Position numbers and translations under genes: made by a program. Positions 36,679-45,512 of a stretch of DNA of 64,000 nucleotides are shown here, piece after piece. The notes under the pieces were generated by a model. The model saw nothing but the letters and a program-made list of their open reading frames with translations. It did no database searches and was not told the DNA's origin. Source of the stretch: Rhizobium album (GTDB lineage: Bacteria > Pseudomonadota > Alphaproteobacteria > Rhizobiales > Rhizobiaceae); the NCBI RefSeq assembly GCF_003122325.1, contig NZ_QFBC01000017.1, positions 103,422 to 167,421 on the forward strand, written 5' to 3'. How positions within the stretch are numbered: the stretch's first letter is position 1; every line of letters starts with the position of its first letter.

Positions 36679-38820
36679 TCAGCCCTCGACGATCAGGGCG
36701 TCCACAGCAACCGCGCCGTTTTCGTAGACCATCAACGGGTTGACATCGAGTTCCGACAGGCTGTCGAGGGAATGCGCCGCGTATTCGGCAATCGCCATGA
36801 TCGCGTCGATGACCGGCTCCAGGTCGGCGCGCGGCTTGCCGCGGAAACCGTCCAGCAACGGAAACGTCTTGAGACTGCGCAGCGCCGCCTCGACATCGCC
36901 GCGCGACACCGGCAACAGCATCGGGCGAGCGTCCTTGAGCAATTCGACGAAGATCCCGCCGGCACCGACGACGAGCATCATGCCGAACAGCGGGTCGCGC
37001 TTGACGCCGACGATCAGTTCGGCGAGCGGAGCCGCCTGCATCGGCTCCATCAGGTATTTTTCGAGCACGACACCGGGCGCATGCGCTGCAACGCTGGCCA
37101 GCATGCGATCGGCGGCAGACTGGACATCGGCGCGGCTGCGCAGGTTGAGCGCGACGCCGCCGACTTCCGTCTTGTGCGGCAGGTCGTCGTGCAGCACCTT
37201 GAGCACGACCGGCGCATCGAGGCTTTCCGGAAGCCCGTCGATGTCGACGCGGGTCAGGACCTGCCCGTTCGGCACTTTCAGGCCGAAGGCGGCCAGCCGC
37301 TGCTTGGATTCGCCTTCGTTGACCGTCCTGGCCGTTCCCTCCAAAGCCTTGACCGGATGAAGCGCCAGGTCGGCACGCGGCTGCGCCCTTGTCGCATCCT
37401 GCCGGATGGTTTCGTGATGCTCGGCCCACAGCGCAATGACCTTTGCCGCATCGTGGAGGCCCTGCAGCGGTATGACGCCCTGCTCGAACATCCAGATCCG
37501 CACGTCCTCCGGAATGGATTCCGGGTTCACCGATCCCATGAACACCGGCTTGCCGGTTGCTTTGCCGGCCGCGGCAAGCGCGCGGATCATGGCGAAAAGC
37601 GGTTCGCCCGCATCTTCCGCCACCTTCGGCGCCGGATAGTCCATGACCATGAGGCCGCTGTCGTAGCCGTCCTCCAGCATGGTGGTGAACATCGGCGTCA
37701 GCAGTGCTTCGTTGCCCCAGTAGCCCGCCGTGAAATCAAGGGGATTGGAGACGTGGCCGTAATCCGGCAGCAGCGGCTTGATTGCGGCGACCTGCGCCTT
37801 GCCGGGCTGGGGAAGCGCCAGGCCGGCAAAGGAGCAATAATCCGCCGCCAGCCCGTTGTCGCCGCCGGAGCTGGAGAAGACGGCAACCCGCTTGCCGGTG
37901 ACCGGCGGGGCGACGGCGGCAACCTTCAGCATTTCGAGGAACTGCGGCACCGTATCGGTGGACAGGACCCCGAGGCGGGCAAACAGCGCGTCATAGTATT
38001 CGTTCTGGCCGGCAAGCGAGCTGGTGTGGCTGGCCGCCATCGCGGCGCCGAGTTCCGACCGTCCCGAGCGGCAGACGATCACCGGCATGCCCTTTGCGCG
38101 GGCGCGAAGGCAGGCCTGCGAAAACCCGGCAACATCGCGGATACCCTCCATGAACAGGCCGATACAACTGACGTTCGAATCGTCGGTGAGATAGTCGATA
38201 TAATCCTCGAAACCGAGGATCGCCTGGTTTCCGGCGCTGATGAGATAGCTGAACGGCACGGACCGCTGGTTCGACGTCAGGTGAATGCAGACATTGCCGC
38301 TCTGGCCGATGACGGCGGCGCCGCGATTGGTCGCCAGCGGTTGATAGACCGATGGCCACATGCTGCCGTGGTTGACATAGTTGACGAGGCCGTAGCAATT
38401 CGGCCCGACGACGGCCATTTCGCCGGCGGCGGTGATCAGGCGGCGATTGCGCTCTGCACCCGCCTCGCCGATCTCGGAAAAGCCCGAGGCGTAGCAGATC
38501 ACCCCGCCGGCACCGATGCGGTTCAGCTCACCCAGCGCATCGATCGTCGCATCGGCGTTGACGCCCAGATAGGTGGCATCCGGCGCAACGGGCAGATCCG
38601 ACAGGCTACGGTAACATTTGTGCCCGGCGATCTGGTCGCGCTTGCCGTTGACGACATAGATGTCGCCGCCGAATTTGTGCCGGACGATGTTGCGCAATGC
38701 GGACTCCACCTGCCCGCCGCCCATGAAGGCGATGTGGCGCGGCGCCAGCAGGCGGCGGAAATTCTCACGTCGGGCATCCGAAAGCCGCGAGGCGAGAATG
38801 GTGTTCGGTTCTGAAGACAT
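36679..38820 (-). CDS. ADP-forming acyl-CoA synthetase, fused alpha-beta type
   Basis: 713 residues. The N-terminal CoA-binding Rossmann domain has PRHIAFMGGGQVESALRNIV. The ligase domain contains the phosphohistidine His265 in SELGAAMAASHTSSLAG. The C-terminal ATP-grasp domain (about residues 480-713) has APVVLKVLHDDLPHKTEVGG and LDVNPLMVYENG. The fused acetate-CoA ligase (ADP-forming) family activates short or branched acids with ATP and CoA. It is the last gene of the leftward Pot/CoA operon, so it probably activates the acid imported or formed by that pathway. Start at ATG 38820. Confidence 0.9.
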   Translation of the reverse strand: MSSEPNTILASRLSDARRENFRRLLAPRHIAFMGGGQVESALRNIVRHKFGGDIYVVNGKRDQIAGHKCYRSLSDLPVAPDATYLGVNADATIDALGELNRIGAGGVICYASGFSEIGEAGAERNRRLITAAGEMAVVGPNCYGLVNYVNHGSMWPSVYQPLATNRGAAVIGQSGNVCIHLTSNQRSVPFSYLISAGNQAILGFEDYIDYLTDDSNVSCIGLFMEGIRDVAGFSQACLRARAKGMPVIVCRSGRSELGAAMAASHTSSLAGQNEYYDALFARLGVLSTDTVPQFLEMLKVAAVAPPVTGKRVAVFSSSGGDNGLAADYCSFAGLALPQPGKAQVAAIKPLLPDYGHVSNPLDFTAGYWGNEALLTPMFTTMLEDGYDSGLMVMDYPAPKVAEDAGEPLFAMIRALAAAGKATGKPVFMGSVNPESIPEDVRIWMFEQGVIPLQGLHDAAKVIALWAEHHETIRQDATRAQPRADLALHPVKALEGTARTVNEGESKQRLAAFGLKVPNGQVLTRVDIDGLPESLDAPVVLKVLHDDLPHKTEVGGVALNLRSRADVQSAADRMLASVAAHAPGVVLEKYLMEPMQAAPLAELIVGVKRDPLFGMMLVVGAGGIFVELLKDARPMLLPVSRGDVEAALRSLKTFPLLDGFRGKPRADLEPVIDAIMAIAEYAAHSLDSLSELDVNPLMVYENGAVAVDALIVEG

Positions 38821-38917
38821 GGGGCTCTGCCTTTGCAAAAGTCACGATGATGCACACCCCGCCGGGCGGCCCGGCAGGTTCAAGGCAGGGCGCGAACGCC
38901 CGTGCCGCTGTCATGGT

Positions 38918-39577
38918 TCAGAATGCGAGTTGCGACTGGAGTTCAGCCAAGTCGAACGGGGGTGTCGTCGGATGCTTCGCCGGATCTTCCTTGAAAACCT
39001 CGCAGAGCCAGTCCCGCATCAACTCGCGGCACCGTGTATCGTCGTAGGCCTTCTCGAGAACCAGACCCAGCCAAAGGCCATCGATCAGCTGCGTGAAGAT
39101 CAACATCGTGCTTTCGACGTCGATCTTCAGGCCGCGCTCTTCGGCGACTGCGGTGATGCGGCGCGCAATCGACGTGCGGTAGCGCGTGTAAAGCGCTGCA
39201 CGCACTTCGGCAAATTCCGGCTGTATCAGCGACGCGCTCCAGAAGTGGAGCCACACCTCGCGGTAGGGCTCGTTCTTCAGAAACGTCACCATCGAAGCCG
39301 CCAGAAGCTTGTCGAAATGGCTGGTTCCCCAAGACCTCACCACCTGCCTGTGGAAGTTTTCCAACAACTCGGTCAGGTAGCGGAAGGCAAAGAGAATAAG
39401 ATCGTCCTTGTTCTTGAAATAGTGGCTGATCAATCCGCGTGACAGGCCGGATTCTTCGCTGATCGTATTGATCGTCGAATTCATGTAGCCGTGCTTGCGG
39501 ATGGACTCCAGTGTAGCGATGCTCAACTCGCGCCGACGCGTTTCAAGTGTGAGGATTTTCTTTTCAGCCCGCTTCAT
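38918..39577 (-). CDS. TetR family regulator (BetI-like)
   Basis: 219 residues. The N-terminal helix-turn-helix reads RRRELSIATLESIRKHGYM, then STINTISEESGLSRGLISHYF with the conserved recognition helix and KNKDDLILFAF. The C-terminal ligand domain resembles the BetI/TetR_C_6 group. It lies inside the leftward operon between the acyl-CoA dehydrogenase and the synthetase, 29 bp after the former, so it is probably co-transcribed and feeds back on the promoter at 46545-46800. That target is inferred; candidate sites are the repeats at 46597 and 46741. Confidence 0.88.
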   Translation of the reverse strand: MKRAEKKILTLETRRRELSIATLESIRKHGYMNSTINTISEESGLSRGLISHYFKNKDDLILFAFRYLTELLENFHRQVVRSWGTSHFDKLLAASMVTFLKNEPYREVWLHFWSASLIQPEFAEVRAALYTRYRTSIARRITAVAEERGLKIDVESTMLIFTQLIDGLWLGLVLEKAYDDTRCRELMRDWLCEVFKEDPAKHPTTPPFDLAELQSQLAF

Positions 39578-39606
39578 CCATGTCCCCCTGTTGTCGCACC
39601 CCTAGC

Positions 39607-40764
39607 TTAGCTGCGGTAGGGCCGCAAGATATCCTTGGCGATAATGTCCCGGTGGATTTCCGAGGTTCCCTCCCAGATGCGCTCGATCCGCGCATCGCGC
39701 CAGAAGCGCTGGATCGGGAAATCCTCCATCATGCCCATGCCGCCGAAAATCTGCACCGCGTTGTCCGCAACCCGGTAGACCATTTCGGAACAATATAGGT
39801 TGACCATCGAGGCCTGTGAACGGTCCATCAACCCCTGGTCGAGTTTCCAGGCGGCTTCCTTCACCATCAGGTCGCCGAGACGGATGTCGATGGCCATGTC
39901 GGCGATCTTGAAGCCGGTTCCCTGGAATTCGCCGATGGTCTTGCCGAATGCCTTGCGGTTGGCGGCCCAGTCGCAGCTCATCTCGTAGATGCGTTCTGCC
40001 CGGCCGACGCAATGGGCAGAGAGATTGACGCGGCCGCCATACAGCCAGTCATTGGCCATGTCGAAACCTTCACCCTCATTGCCGAGAATCTTGCTGTCGG
40101 GTACGCGGACATTCTCCAGATACACCATGTTCGGATTGTAGCCGCGGGTGCAGATCGATTTCATCGGTTCGATGCGCAGGCCGGGCAGGTCGCAGTCAAG
40201 CAGGAAGGCGGTAAAACGCTTCCTCGGACCTTTCGGCGTTTCATCAGTGCCGGTCACCGCGATCAGGATGATGAAATCCGAGTCGTCGGCATGCGAGATG
40301 AACTGCTTGACGCCATTGATCACCCATCCGCCACCGTCCCGCACCGCCTTGGTGACGATGCCGCGGGCATCCGAACCGGCGCCCGGCTCGGTCAGCGCAA
40401 AGGCGTCGGTCTTCTCGCCGCGGATCGCCGGCATCAGGTAGTCGTCGATCTGGTCGCCCTGGCACTTCAGCAGGATCTTCGTCGGCCGCTTGATCAGCAG
40501 CGAGAGTGCAGCGGACGGGCGGCCCATGATGCGTTCGGCCTGGGCGAGCGTCTGGTGGTCGAGCCCCGGGCCGCCCAGTTCCTCCGGCATGTTCATCGCC
40601 ATGAAGCCGGCGTCCTTCGCCTTCTGGCGAATGTCCTGGGCGATATCCTCGGGAACCTTTCTCAGTTCCTCGACGATGTTTTCATGCGGATAAAGCTCCT
40701 TTTCGACGAATTCACGCAACGAGTCGACGAGGGCTTCCTGCTCAAAAGAAAGACTGAAATCCAT
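39607..40764 (-). CDS. Acyl-CoA dehydrogenase
   Basis: A 385-residue flavoprotein of standard length. FAD and substrate motifs are [68 protein letters not shown] and the C-terminal [15 protein letters not shown]. The latter usually carries the catalytic Glu (WEGTSEI). It oxidises an acyl-CoA to the 2-enoyl-CoA and passes electrons to ETF. The ATG at 40764 starts [11 protein letters not shown]; eight in-frame codons before it fall in the repeat element. Its place next to two hydratases suggests oxidation of the CoA ester of the transported substrate. Confidence 0.92.
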   Translation of the reverse strand: MDFSLSFEQEALVDSLREFVEKELYPHENIVEELRKVPEDIAQDIRQKAKDAGFMAMNMPEELGGPGLDHQTLAQAERIMGRPSAALSLLIKRPTKILLKCQGDQIDDYLMPAIRGEKTDAFALTEPGAGSDARGIVTKAVRDGGGWVINGVKQFISHADDSDFIILIAVTGTDETPKGPRKRFTAFLLDCDLPGLRIEPMKSICTRGYNPNMVYLENVRVPDSKILGNEGEGFDMANDWLYGGRVNLSAHCVGRAERIYEMSCDWAANRKAFGKTIGEFQGTGFKIADMAIDIRLGDLMVKEAAWKLDQGLMDRSQASMVNLYCSEMVYRVADNAVQIFGGMGMMEDFPIQRFWRDARIERIWEGTSEIHRDIIAKDILRPYRS

Positions 40765-40781
40765 GTTATTCGTTTCTCCTG

Positions 40782-40880
40782 AGAGCATTTCCGCTTTTCT
40801 CCGAAACGCGAAAACGCTCTATCTCCTTGTTTCCACGCAATCCCGGACGCAAAACCGCTCGGCGCTTTTGCTGGGATTGC
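40782..40880. repeat. RIME-like rhizobial intergenic palindromic element
   Basis: Two adjoining imperfect palindromes: AGAGC (40782-40786) with GCTCT (40816-40820), and GCAATCCC (40837-40844) with GGGATTGC (40873-40880) enclosing GCAAAACCG and CGGCGCTTTTGC. The layout and sequence match the mosaic intergenic elements (RIME type) common in rhizobia, as I remember them. It fills the gap between the second hydratase stop and the acyl-CoA dehydrogenase start inside the operon. Confidence 0.7.
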
Positions 40881-40881
40881 T

Positions 40882-41670
40882 TTAGGCGCCGACGAAATTG
40901 GGAACGCGGCGCTCGTTTGCCGCCGCCAGTCCCTCGGCGTGATCCTTCGTCGCTCCGCAGATGTGGCCGGCGGCGACTTCCTCGAGTTGCTGCTCGGCGA
41001 GCGAGCGCGTGAACGAGGCGTTCATCAGTTTTTTCGCCAGGCCGATTGCGACGGTCGGGCCGGCGGCAAGCTGCTGCGCGAAGGCAAGCGTATGGTTGAA
41101 AAGCTCTTCCCGCGGGCTGACATGCGAGACGAGGCGGTTTTCCAGCGCCTTATCCGCCATCCAGAGTTCGCCCGTAAAGGCGAAGCGTTTTGCCGCCTCC
41201 AGCCCCATGACGCGCGGCATCAGCCATGTGCCGCCGCAATCCGGGGAGAAGCCGACATTGGTGTAAGAGCAGATGAACTTCGAGCGGTCGGACGCGTAGC
41301 GAAAGTCGCAGGAGAGGGCCAGGTCCAGCCCCGCCCCCACCGCCGCACCGTCGATCATGGCGATCGTCGGCTTCATCAGGCCGTGGACTTCCTGGATCAG
41401 CTTCAACGATTCCTCGACCCAGTTCATGTCCGGCCAGGGATTGTCACCTTCGCTCTTGCTCGCCCACTCCTTGACATCGGCGCCCGCCGAGAAGGCGCCG
41501 CCCCGGCCCGTCAGGATCAGCGCCCGCAGGCTCGTATCCGCAGCCGCTTCCTTGATCGCCCGTCGCAGCTCGATCGTCAGACCCATGCCCAGCGCGTTGC
41601 GGGCTTCCGGGCGGTTGAGGGCAATGACCCCAACCGCACCATGGCGTTCCGTCTCAATGAACTTGTACAT
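40882..41670 (-). CDS. Enoyl-CoA hydratase/isomerase family protein 1
   Basis: A 262-residue crotonase-fold protein. The oxyanion-hole motif is GGAFSAGADVKEW near residue 60, and DGAAVGAGLDLALSCDFRYA supplies the second backbone NH. SPDCGGTWLMPRVMG holds the region of the second catalytic residue; Asp replaces one usual Glu, so dehydratase, hydrolase or isomerase activity is possible. The ATG at 41670 begins MYKFIETERHG. It lies 74 bp after the next upstream hydratase gene. It should act on the enoyl-CoA from the adjacent dehydrogenase. Confidence 0.88.
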   Translation of the reverse strand: MYKFIETERHGAVGVIALNRPEARNALGMGLTIELRRAIKEAAADTSLRALILTGRGGAFSAGADVKEWASKSEGDNPWPDMNWVEESLKLIQEVHGLMKPTIAMIDGAAVGAGLDLALSCDFRYASDRSKFICSYTNVGFSPDCGGTWLMPRVMGLEAAKRFAFTGELWMADKALENRLVSHVSPREELFNHTLAFAQQLAAGPTVAIGLAKKLMNASFTRSLAEQQLEEVAAGHICGATKDHAEGLAAANERRVPNFVGA

Positions 41671-41744
41671 CTGCCCTGTCCTTCCCCGACTGCGATGGCA
41701 GTCGTCGTTTGAATCGAATGGTTGCTGTTGCCGGCCGTCGCCCT

Positions 41745-42563
41745 TCAGGCGCCGGTCCATTTCGGCGGCCTGCGCTCCAGGAAGGCGCGTTGTCCTTCCA
41801 GCATGTCGTCGGAGGCCAGCATGCGCGCAAAAGCCTGGTATTCCGGGCCGCTGTCGCCGCGGATCTCCATGGCATCCCGATCCGGCATGCCGTCGATATT
41901 GCGCAACACTTCCTTGAAGGCCTGCTGCGCCAGCGGCGCATCGAGCGCCATCTTGTGCGCGATGGAAAATGCCAGCGCGCGCAGTTCTTCAGCGGGTGCC
42001 GTGCGGTGAACCAGGCCCCACGACATCGCTTCCGCAGCCGTCATACGCTCCCCGGTCCAGATCATCGCCGTGGCGACATTGTAGGGAATGCGCCGCGGCA
42101 GCCGCTGCAGGCCACCACCATCCGGCAACAGGCCGCGCTGCAATTCGGGAAGCTGGAAATAGGCGTGTTCGGCCATAACGATGAGATCGCAGGCCAGTGC
42201 CAGTTCCATGCCGCCACCGATTGCCGGCGCATTGATCGCCGCGATCAGCGGCTTCTTGAGGTCCCACAGCCTGGTGATGCCGCCGAACCCGCCCTTGATC
42301 GCACCGACGCCGCCGTCACCATCCGACGACACGGACTCGTTGAAGTCCATCCCGGCCGAAAATGCCCGGTCATGCGCGCTGGTGAGGATACCCAGCTGAT
42401 AATCTCCACTCTCCTGCAGGAAGAGTGCGGCCTGCTCGATCGACCGGCTCAAGCGCCGGCAGATGGCGTTGACCTTCGGCTTGACCATGCGGATTTCCAG
42501 GACGCGGCCTTCGCCGTGCAATTCGACGAAACCGGCCAGTTCAGCATTCAGCGTCTCGATCAT
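41745..42563 (-). CDS. Enoyl-CoA hydratase/isomerase family protein 2 (CaiD-like)
   Basis: 272 residues with the crotonase fold. Landmarks are RAFSAGMDFNESVS, NAPAIGGGMELALACDLIVM and FQLPELQRGLLPDGGGLQRLPRRI. General similarity is to carnitinyl-CoA dehydratase (CaiD) and related hydratases, which is a family-level resemblance only. The start lies 1 bp from the end of the permease gene, so it is tightly coupled to the transporter. Two different crotonase proteins in one operon suggest sequential steps such as hydration and hydrolysis. Confidence 0.87.
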   Translation of the reverse strand: MIETLNAELAGFVELHGEGRVLEIRMVKPKVNAICRRLSRSIEQAALFLQESGDYQLGILTSAHDRAFSAGMDFNESVSSDGDGGVGAIKGGFGGITRLWDLKKPLIAAINAPAIGGGMELALACDLIVMAEHAYFQLPELQRGLLPDGGGLQRLPRRIPYNVATAMIWTGERMTAAEAMSWGLVHRTAPAEELRALAFSIAHKMALDAPLAQQAFKEVLRNIDGMPDRDAMEIRGDSGPEYQAFARMLASDDMLEGQRAFLERRPPKWTGA

Positions 42564-42564
42564 G

Positions 42565-43362
42565 TCATGGCTCCCGCTTGCGGTTGGCGAGCAACTGCAG
42601 CACGAGCGGCGGCACGGTCGCGATGATCAGCATCAGGGTGGAAACAGCCGCAATCGTCGGATCGACATCGTCGCGCAGCGTCGAGAACATCACCTTGGTC
42701 AGCGTCGAGTTCGGGCCGGCCGAGATGAAGACCGAAATAACCACCTCGTCGAAGGAGACGATGAAGGCGAGAAGGGCTGCCGAGATCACCGAAAACTTCA
42801 GTTGCGGCAGGGTGACGGTGAAAAACGCCTTCAGCCGGCTGGCTCCGAGGCTTCGCGCCACCATCTCCTGGCTGAGATCATAAGTCTTGAAGCCGGCGGT
42901 CATGGTGATCAGCACGAAGGGGATCGCCACCAGCGTATGGGCGATGACCAGGCCGAGCATGCTGTTCAGCAGCCCCGCCGAGGCGTAGACGAAGAACATG
43001 CCGATCGCCAGCAGGATCGAGGGGATGGCCAGCGGCGCGATCAATACGCTGGAAATCGTGCCGCGCAGGGCAAAGCTGCCGACATGCAGGCCGTAGGCCG
43101 CCGCCGTACCGAGGGTGGTCGCCACGATCATCGTGCCGAAGGCGACGCGCAGCGACACCCAGGCCGACAGCAGCCATTTCTCCTGCCCGAAAAAGCTCTC
43201 GTACCAGCGCATCGACCACCCGGGCGGCGGGAAAGCCAGCGAGTTTGCCGAGCTGAAGGACATGGGGATGACGATGAGGGTCGGCAGCACCAGGAAGATC
43301 AGGATCAGGGCCGTCAGTGCGTAGAGCCAGAGGCGCTGCTTGTGGGGGACATGGGATTCCAT
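42565..43362 (-). CDS. potC: Spermidine/putrescine-type ABC transporter permease PotC
   Basis: 265 residues with about six membrane segments. It opens LWLYALTALILIFLVLPTLI and has the EAA loop ARSLGASRLKAFFTVTLPQL, plus SFDEVVISVFISAGPNSTL, typical of PotC/PotI. It makes the membrane channel with PotB. The stop is 1 bp from the start of the hydratase gene and the start lies 12 bp after potB. The Pot assignment describes the family; the ligand may be any small cationic or zwitterionic compound. Confidence 0.9.
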   Translation of the reverse strand: MESHVPHKQRLWLYALTALILIFLVLPTLIVIPMSFSSANSLAFPPPGWSMRWYESFFGQEKWLLSAWVSLRVAFGTMIVATTLGTAAAYGLHVGSFALRGTISSVLIAPLAIPSILLAIGMFFVYASAGLLNSMLGLVIAHTLVAIPFVLITMTAGFKTYDLSQEMVARSLGASRLKAFFTVTLPQLKFSVISAALLAFIVSFDEVVISVFISAGPNSTLTKVMFSTLRDDVDPTIAAVSTLMLIIATVPPLVLQLLANRKREP

Positions 43363-43374
43363 CGGCTCATTTCC

Positions 43375-44298
43375 TCACTGGTTGGCCGTCAGCCGGCGGA
43401 CGATCAGCCAGCTGAGAGCGAGGAAACCGGCGGTCAGGACCAGCAACACCACGGCAAGCGCCGAGGCCGGCCCCCAGGTCGGGAACAGCGAGACGGACTG
43501 CTCGATGCGCTGCGCAATCATCTGCACCTTGCCGCCACCCAGCAGCGACGGCGTGATGTAGAAGCCGAGGCACATGACAAAGACCATCATCGTGCCGGCG
43601 ATCAGGCCGGGCATCGACAGCGGCAGGAAGACATGCCGGAAGGCATGGCCGGGCGAGGAACCGAGATTGGCGGCCGCCCGCATGAAATTGCCGTCGATCG
43701 ACTTCATCGAGGCATAGAGCGGCATGATCAGGAACGGCAGCATGATGTGAACCATGCCGATCACCACGCCCGTCATGTTGTTGACCAGCGCCAGAGGCCG
43801 TTCGATCAGTCCGAGCGCATCGAGCGTTTCGTTGACGATGCCGCGTCGCTGCAGGAGCACGAGCCATGCATAGGTGCGCACCAGCAAGGACGTCCAGAAC
43901 GGCACGAGCACGGCGAGGAGCAGCAGTTGGGCCCAGCGGTCCGGCAGCATCGCCAGCACGTAAGAGACCGGATAACCGAGCAGAACGCAAAAGACCGTGA
44001 CCAGAACCGCCACCTTGAAGGTGGTGACGAAGATCGAGATATACGCGCCTTCGGTGAGGATGCGACTGTAGTTTTCGAGGCTCAGCCCGCCGCCTTCGCT
44101 GACGAAAGACAGGGAAAAGAGCCAGCCGATCGGCGCGACCATCAGGATGATGACGATGGCGAGCGCCGGCAGCGCAAGGCGCAGCAGCTGGATGTTTTCG
44201 CGCCGGCGGTCCTTTTCCAGGGCGCGCGCATTGTACGCAAGCTCGGCATCCGTGACGGGAGGCCTGATATGGCCGAGGGAGGTATCGGTCAGCGCCAC
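43375..44298 (-). CDS. potB: Spermidine/putrescine-type ABC transporter permease PotB
   Basis: 307 residues. A cytoplasmic N-terminal stretch of about 40 residues precedes LALPALAIVIILMVAPIGWL, the first membrane segment. PFWTSLLVRTYAWLVLLQR and the EAA loop AANLGSSPGHAFRHVFLPLS are diagnostic of PotB/PotH. It lies between potA (3-bp gap) and potC in the same order as other rhizobial polyamine-type transporters. Confidence 0.9.
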   Translation of the reverse strand: MALTDTSLGHIRPPVTDAELAYNARALEKDRRRENIQLLRLALPALAIVIILMVAPIGWLFSLSFVSEGGGLSLENYSRILTEGAYISIFVTTFKVAVLVTVFCVLLGYPVSYVLAMLPDRWAQLLLLAVLVPFWTSLLVRTYAWLVLLQRRGIVNETLDALGLIERPLALVNNMTGVVIGMVHIMLPFLIMPLYASMKSIDGNFMRAAANLGSSPGHAFRHVFLPLSMPGLIAGTMMVFVMCLGFYITPSLLGGGKVQMIAQRIEQSVSLFPTWGPASALAVVLLVLTAGFLALSWLIVRRLTANQ

Positions 44299-44301
44299 GG
44301 C

Positions 44302-45399
44302 TCAGCCCTCCCCCCGCACGATACGCGTATCGAACCGGTTCAGCAGCAGATCGACACGCTCGCCCTTCGAGGGGAGGTTTTCCGTGCACTGCGAGCGGTT
44401 CGACTGCCGAACCTGGACGACATCGCCCTGATCCAGCCCTACCTCGAAAAGCAGGCTTTCGCCCTGGAACACGACGCTGCGGACAGTGCCGTTGAACATA
44501 TTGGTGTTCTCGTCGCGTGCAGCCTGACCGGCGTAAACGACATCGAGACGTTCGGGACGCAGCATCAGCATCGGTTCCGGAAGGTCCGCGTCGGCGGCAT
44601 CGGCGAGGTGCAACAGCTGACCGCCGTAAGCGAGTCCGCCCGAAACCTTCTGGACCGGCAGGAAACTCGACTCGCCGATAAAATCGGCGATGAAGCGGCT
44701 CACCGGCCGTTCGTACAAATCCTTGGGCGCGGCGACCTGGGCCAGGCGGCCGCGGGAAAATACGGCAACGCGATCGGACATGGTCAAGGCTTCGCGCTGG
44801 TCATGAGTGACGGAAATCGTGGTCATGCCGAGACGATCGTGCAGGCGGCGGATTTCGATCTGCATGGTTTCACGCAGCTGTTTGTCCAGCGCCGAAAGCG
44901 GTTCGTCCATCAGCAGGATGCGCGGTTCAAAGACGATAGCGCGTGCCAGCGCGATGCGCTGGCGCTGGCCGCCAGAGAGTTGCGTGATCCGCCGGTCCTG
45001 GTAACCGCCAAGCTGCACCAGATCGAGCACCTTGCCGACACGCTCGCCACATTCCATTCGGCCGACACCGCGCAGCTTCAGCGGATAGGCGATGTTTTCG
45101 CCGACGCTCATATGCGGAAAGAGGGCGTAATTCTGGAAGACCATGCCGATATTGCGCTTGTGCGGCGGCAGGTGCACCACCTCCTGATCGCCAAGGCGCA
45201 CGGAACCGGACGACGGGCGCGCAAATCCGGCCAGCATCATCAACAGCGTCGTCTTGCCCGAGCCGGAGGGGCCGAGAAGGGTCAGGAACTCGCCGGCGGC
45301 GATATCGACCGAAACAGTGTCGACCGCGCAGAACGCCCCGTAATGCTTGCTCAAAGAAGAAATAAAAACCGGCAGTGCCGAAGGCGCTGAACGTGACAT
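44302..45399 (-). CDS. potA: Spermidine/putrescine-type ABC transporter ATP-binding protein PotA
   Basis: A 365-residue ATPase. Walker A is GPSGSGKTTLLMML, the signature LSGGQRQRIALARAI, Walker B ILLMDEPLSALDKQL, the switch His in SVTHDQREALTM. A C-terminal TOBE domain contains MLRPERLDVV. The ATG at 45399 is used; the longer open frame to 45789 passes through the hairpin and the end of potD. It couples ATP hydrolysis to uptake by PotBCD. Confidence 0.92.
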   Translation of the reverse strand: MSRSAPSALPVFISSLSKHYGAFCAVDTVSVDIAAGEFLTLLGPSGSGKTTLLMMLAGFARPSSGSVRLGDQEVVHLPPHKRNIGMVFQNYALFPHMSVGENIAYPLKLRGVGRMECGERVGKVLDLVQLGGYQDRRITQLSGGQRQRIALARAIVFEPRILLMDEPLSALDKQLRETMQIEIRRLHDRLGMTTISVTHDQREALTMSDRVAVFSRGRLAQVAAPKDLYERPVSRFIADFIGESSFLPVQKVSGGLAYGGQLLHLADAADADLPEPMLMLRPERLDVVYAGQAARDENTNMFNGTVRSVVFQGESLLFEVGLDQGDVVQVRQSNRSQCTENLPSKGERVDLLLNRFDTRIVRGEG

Positions 45400-45475
45400 A
45401 CAAACATCTCGCAGTTTTTTCGAGTTGGGAAGGCCGTTGGCGCCGCAACCGCGTTGCGCACCGTGTTCTGCCTGG

Positions 45476-45503
45476 ATGTGCCCGGCCGTAAAGCCGGGCA
45501 CAT
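45476..45503 (-). other. Strong intercistronic hairpin between potD and potA
   Basis: ATGTGCCCGGC at 45476-45486 pairs perfectly over 11 bp with GCCGGGCACAT at 45493-45503 around a 6-nt loop. It lies 10 bp after the potD stop and probably protects the potD mRNA, so that binding protein exceeds the membrane subunits. Confidence 0.6.
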
Positions 45504-45512
45504 GCTCCGTTT

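Noticed and set aside
42463..45390. Rightward open frame of 975 codons opposite potA-potB-potC
   Set aside because: It covers three well-supported permease/ATPase genes on the other strand; the product is a low-complexity Arg/Gln/His-rich sequence.
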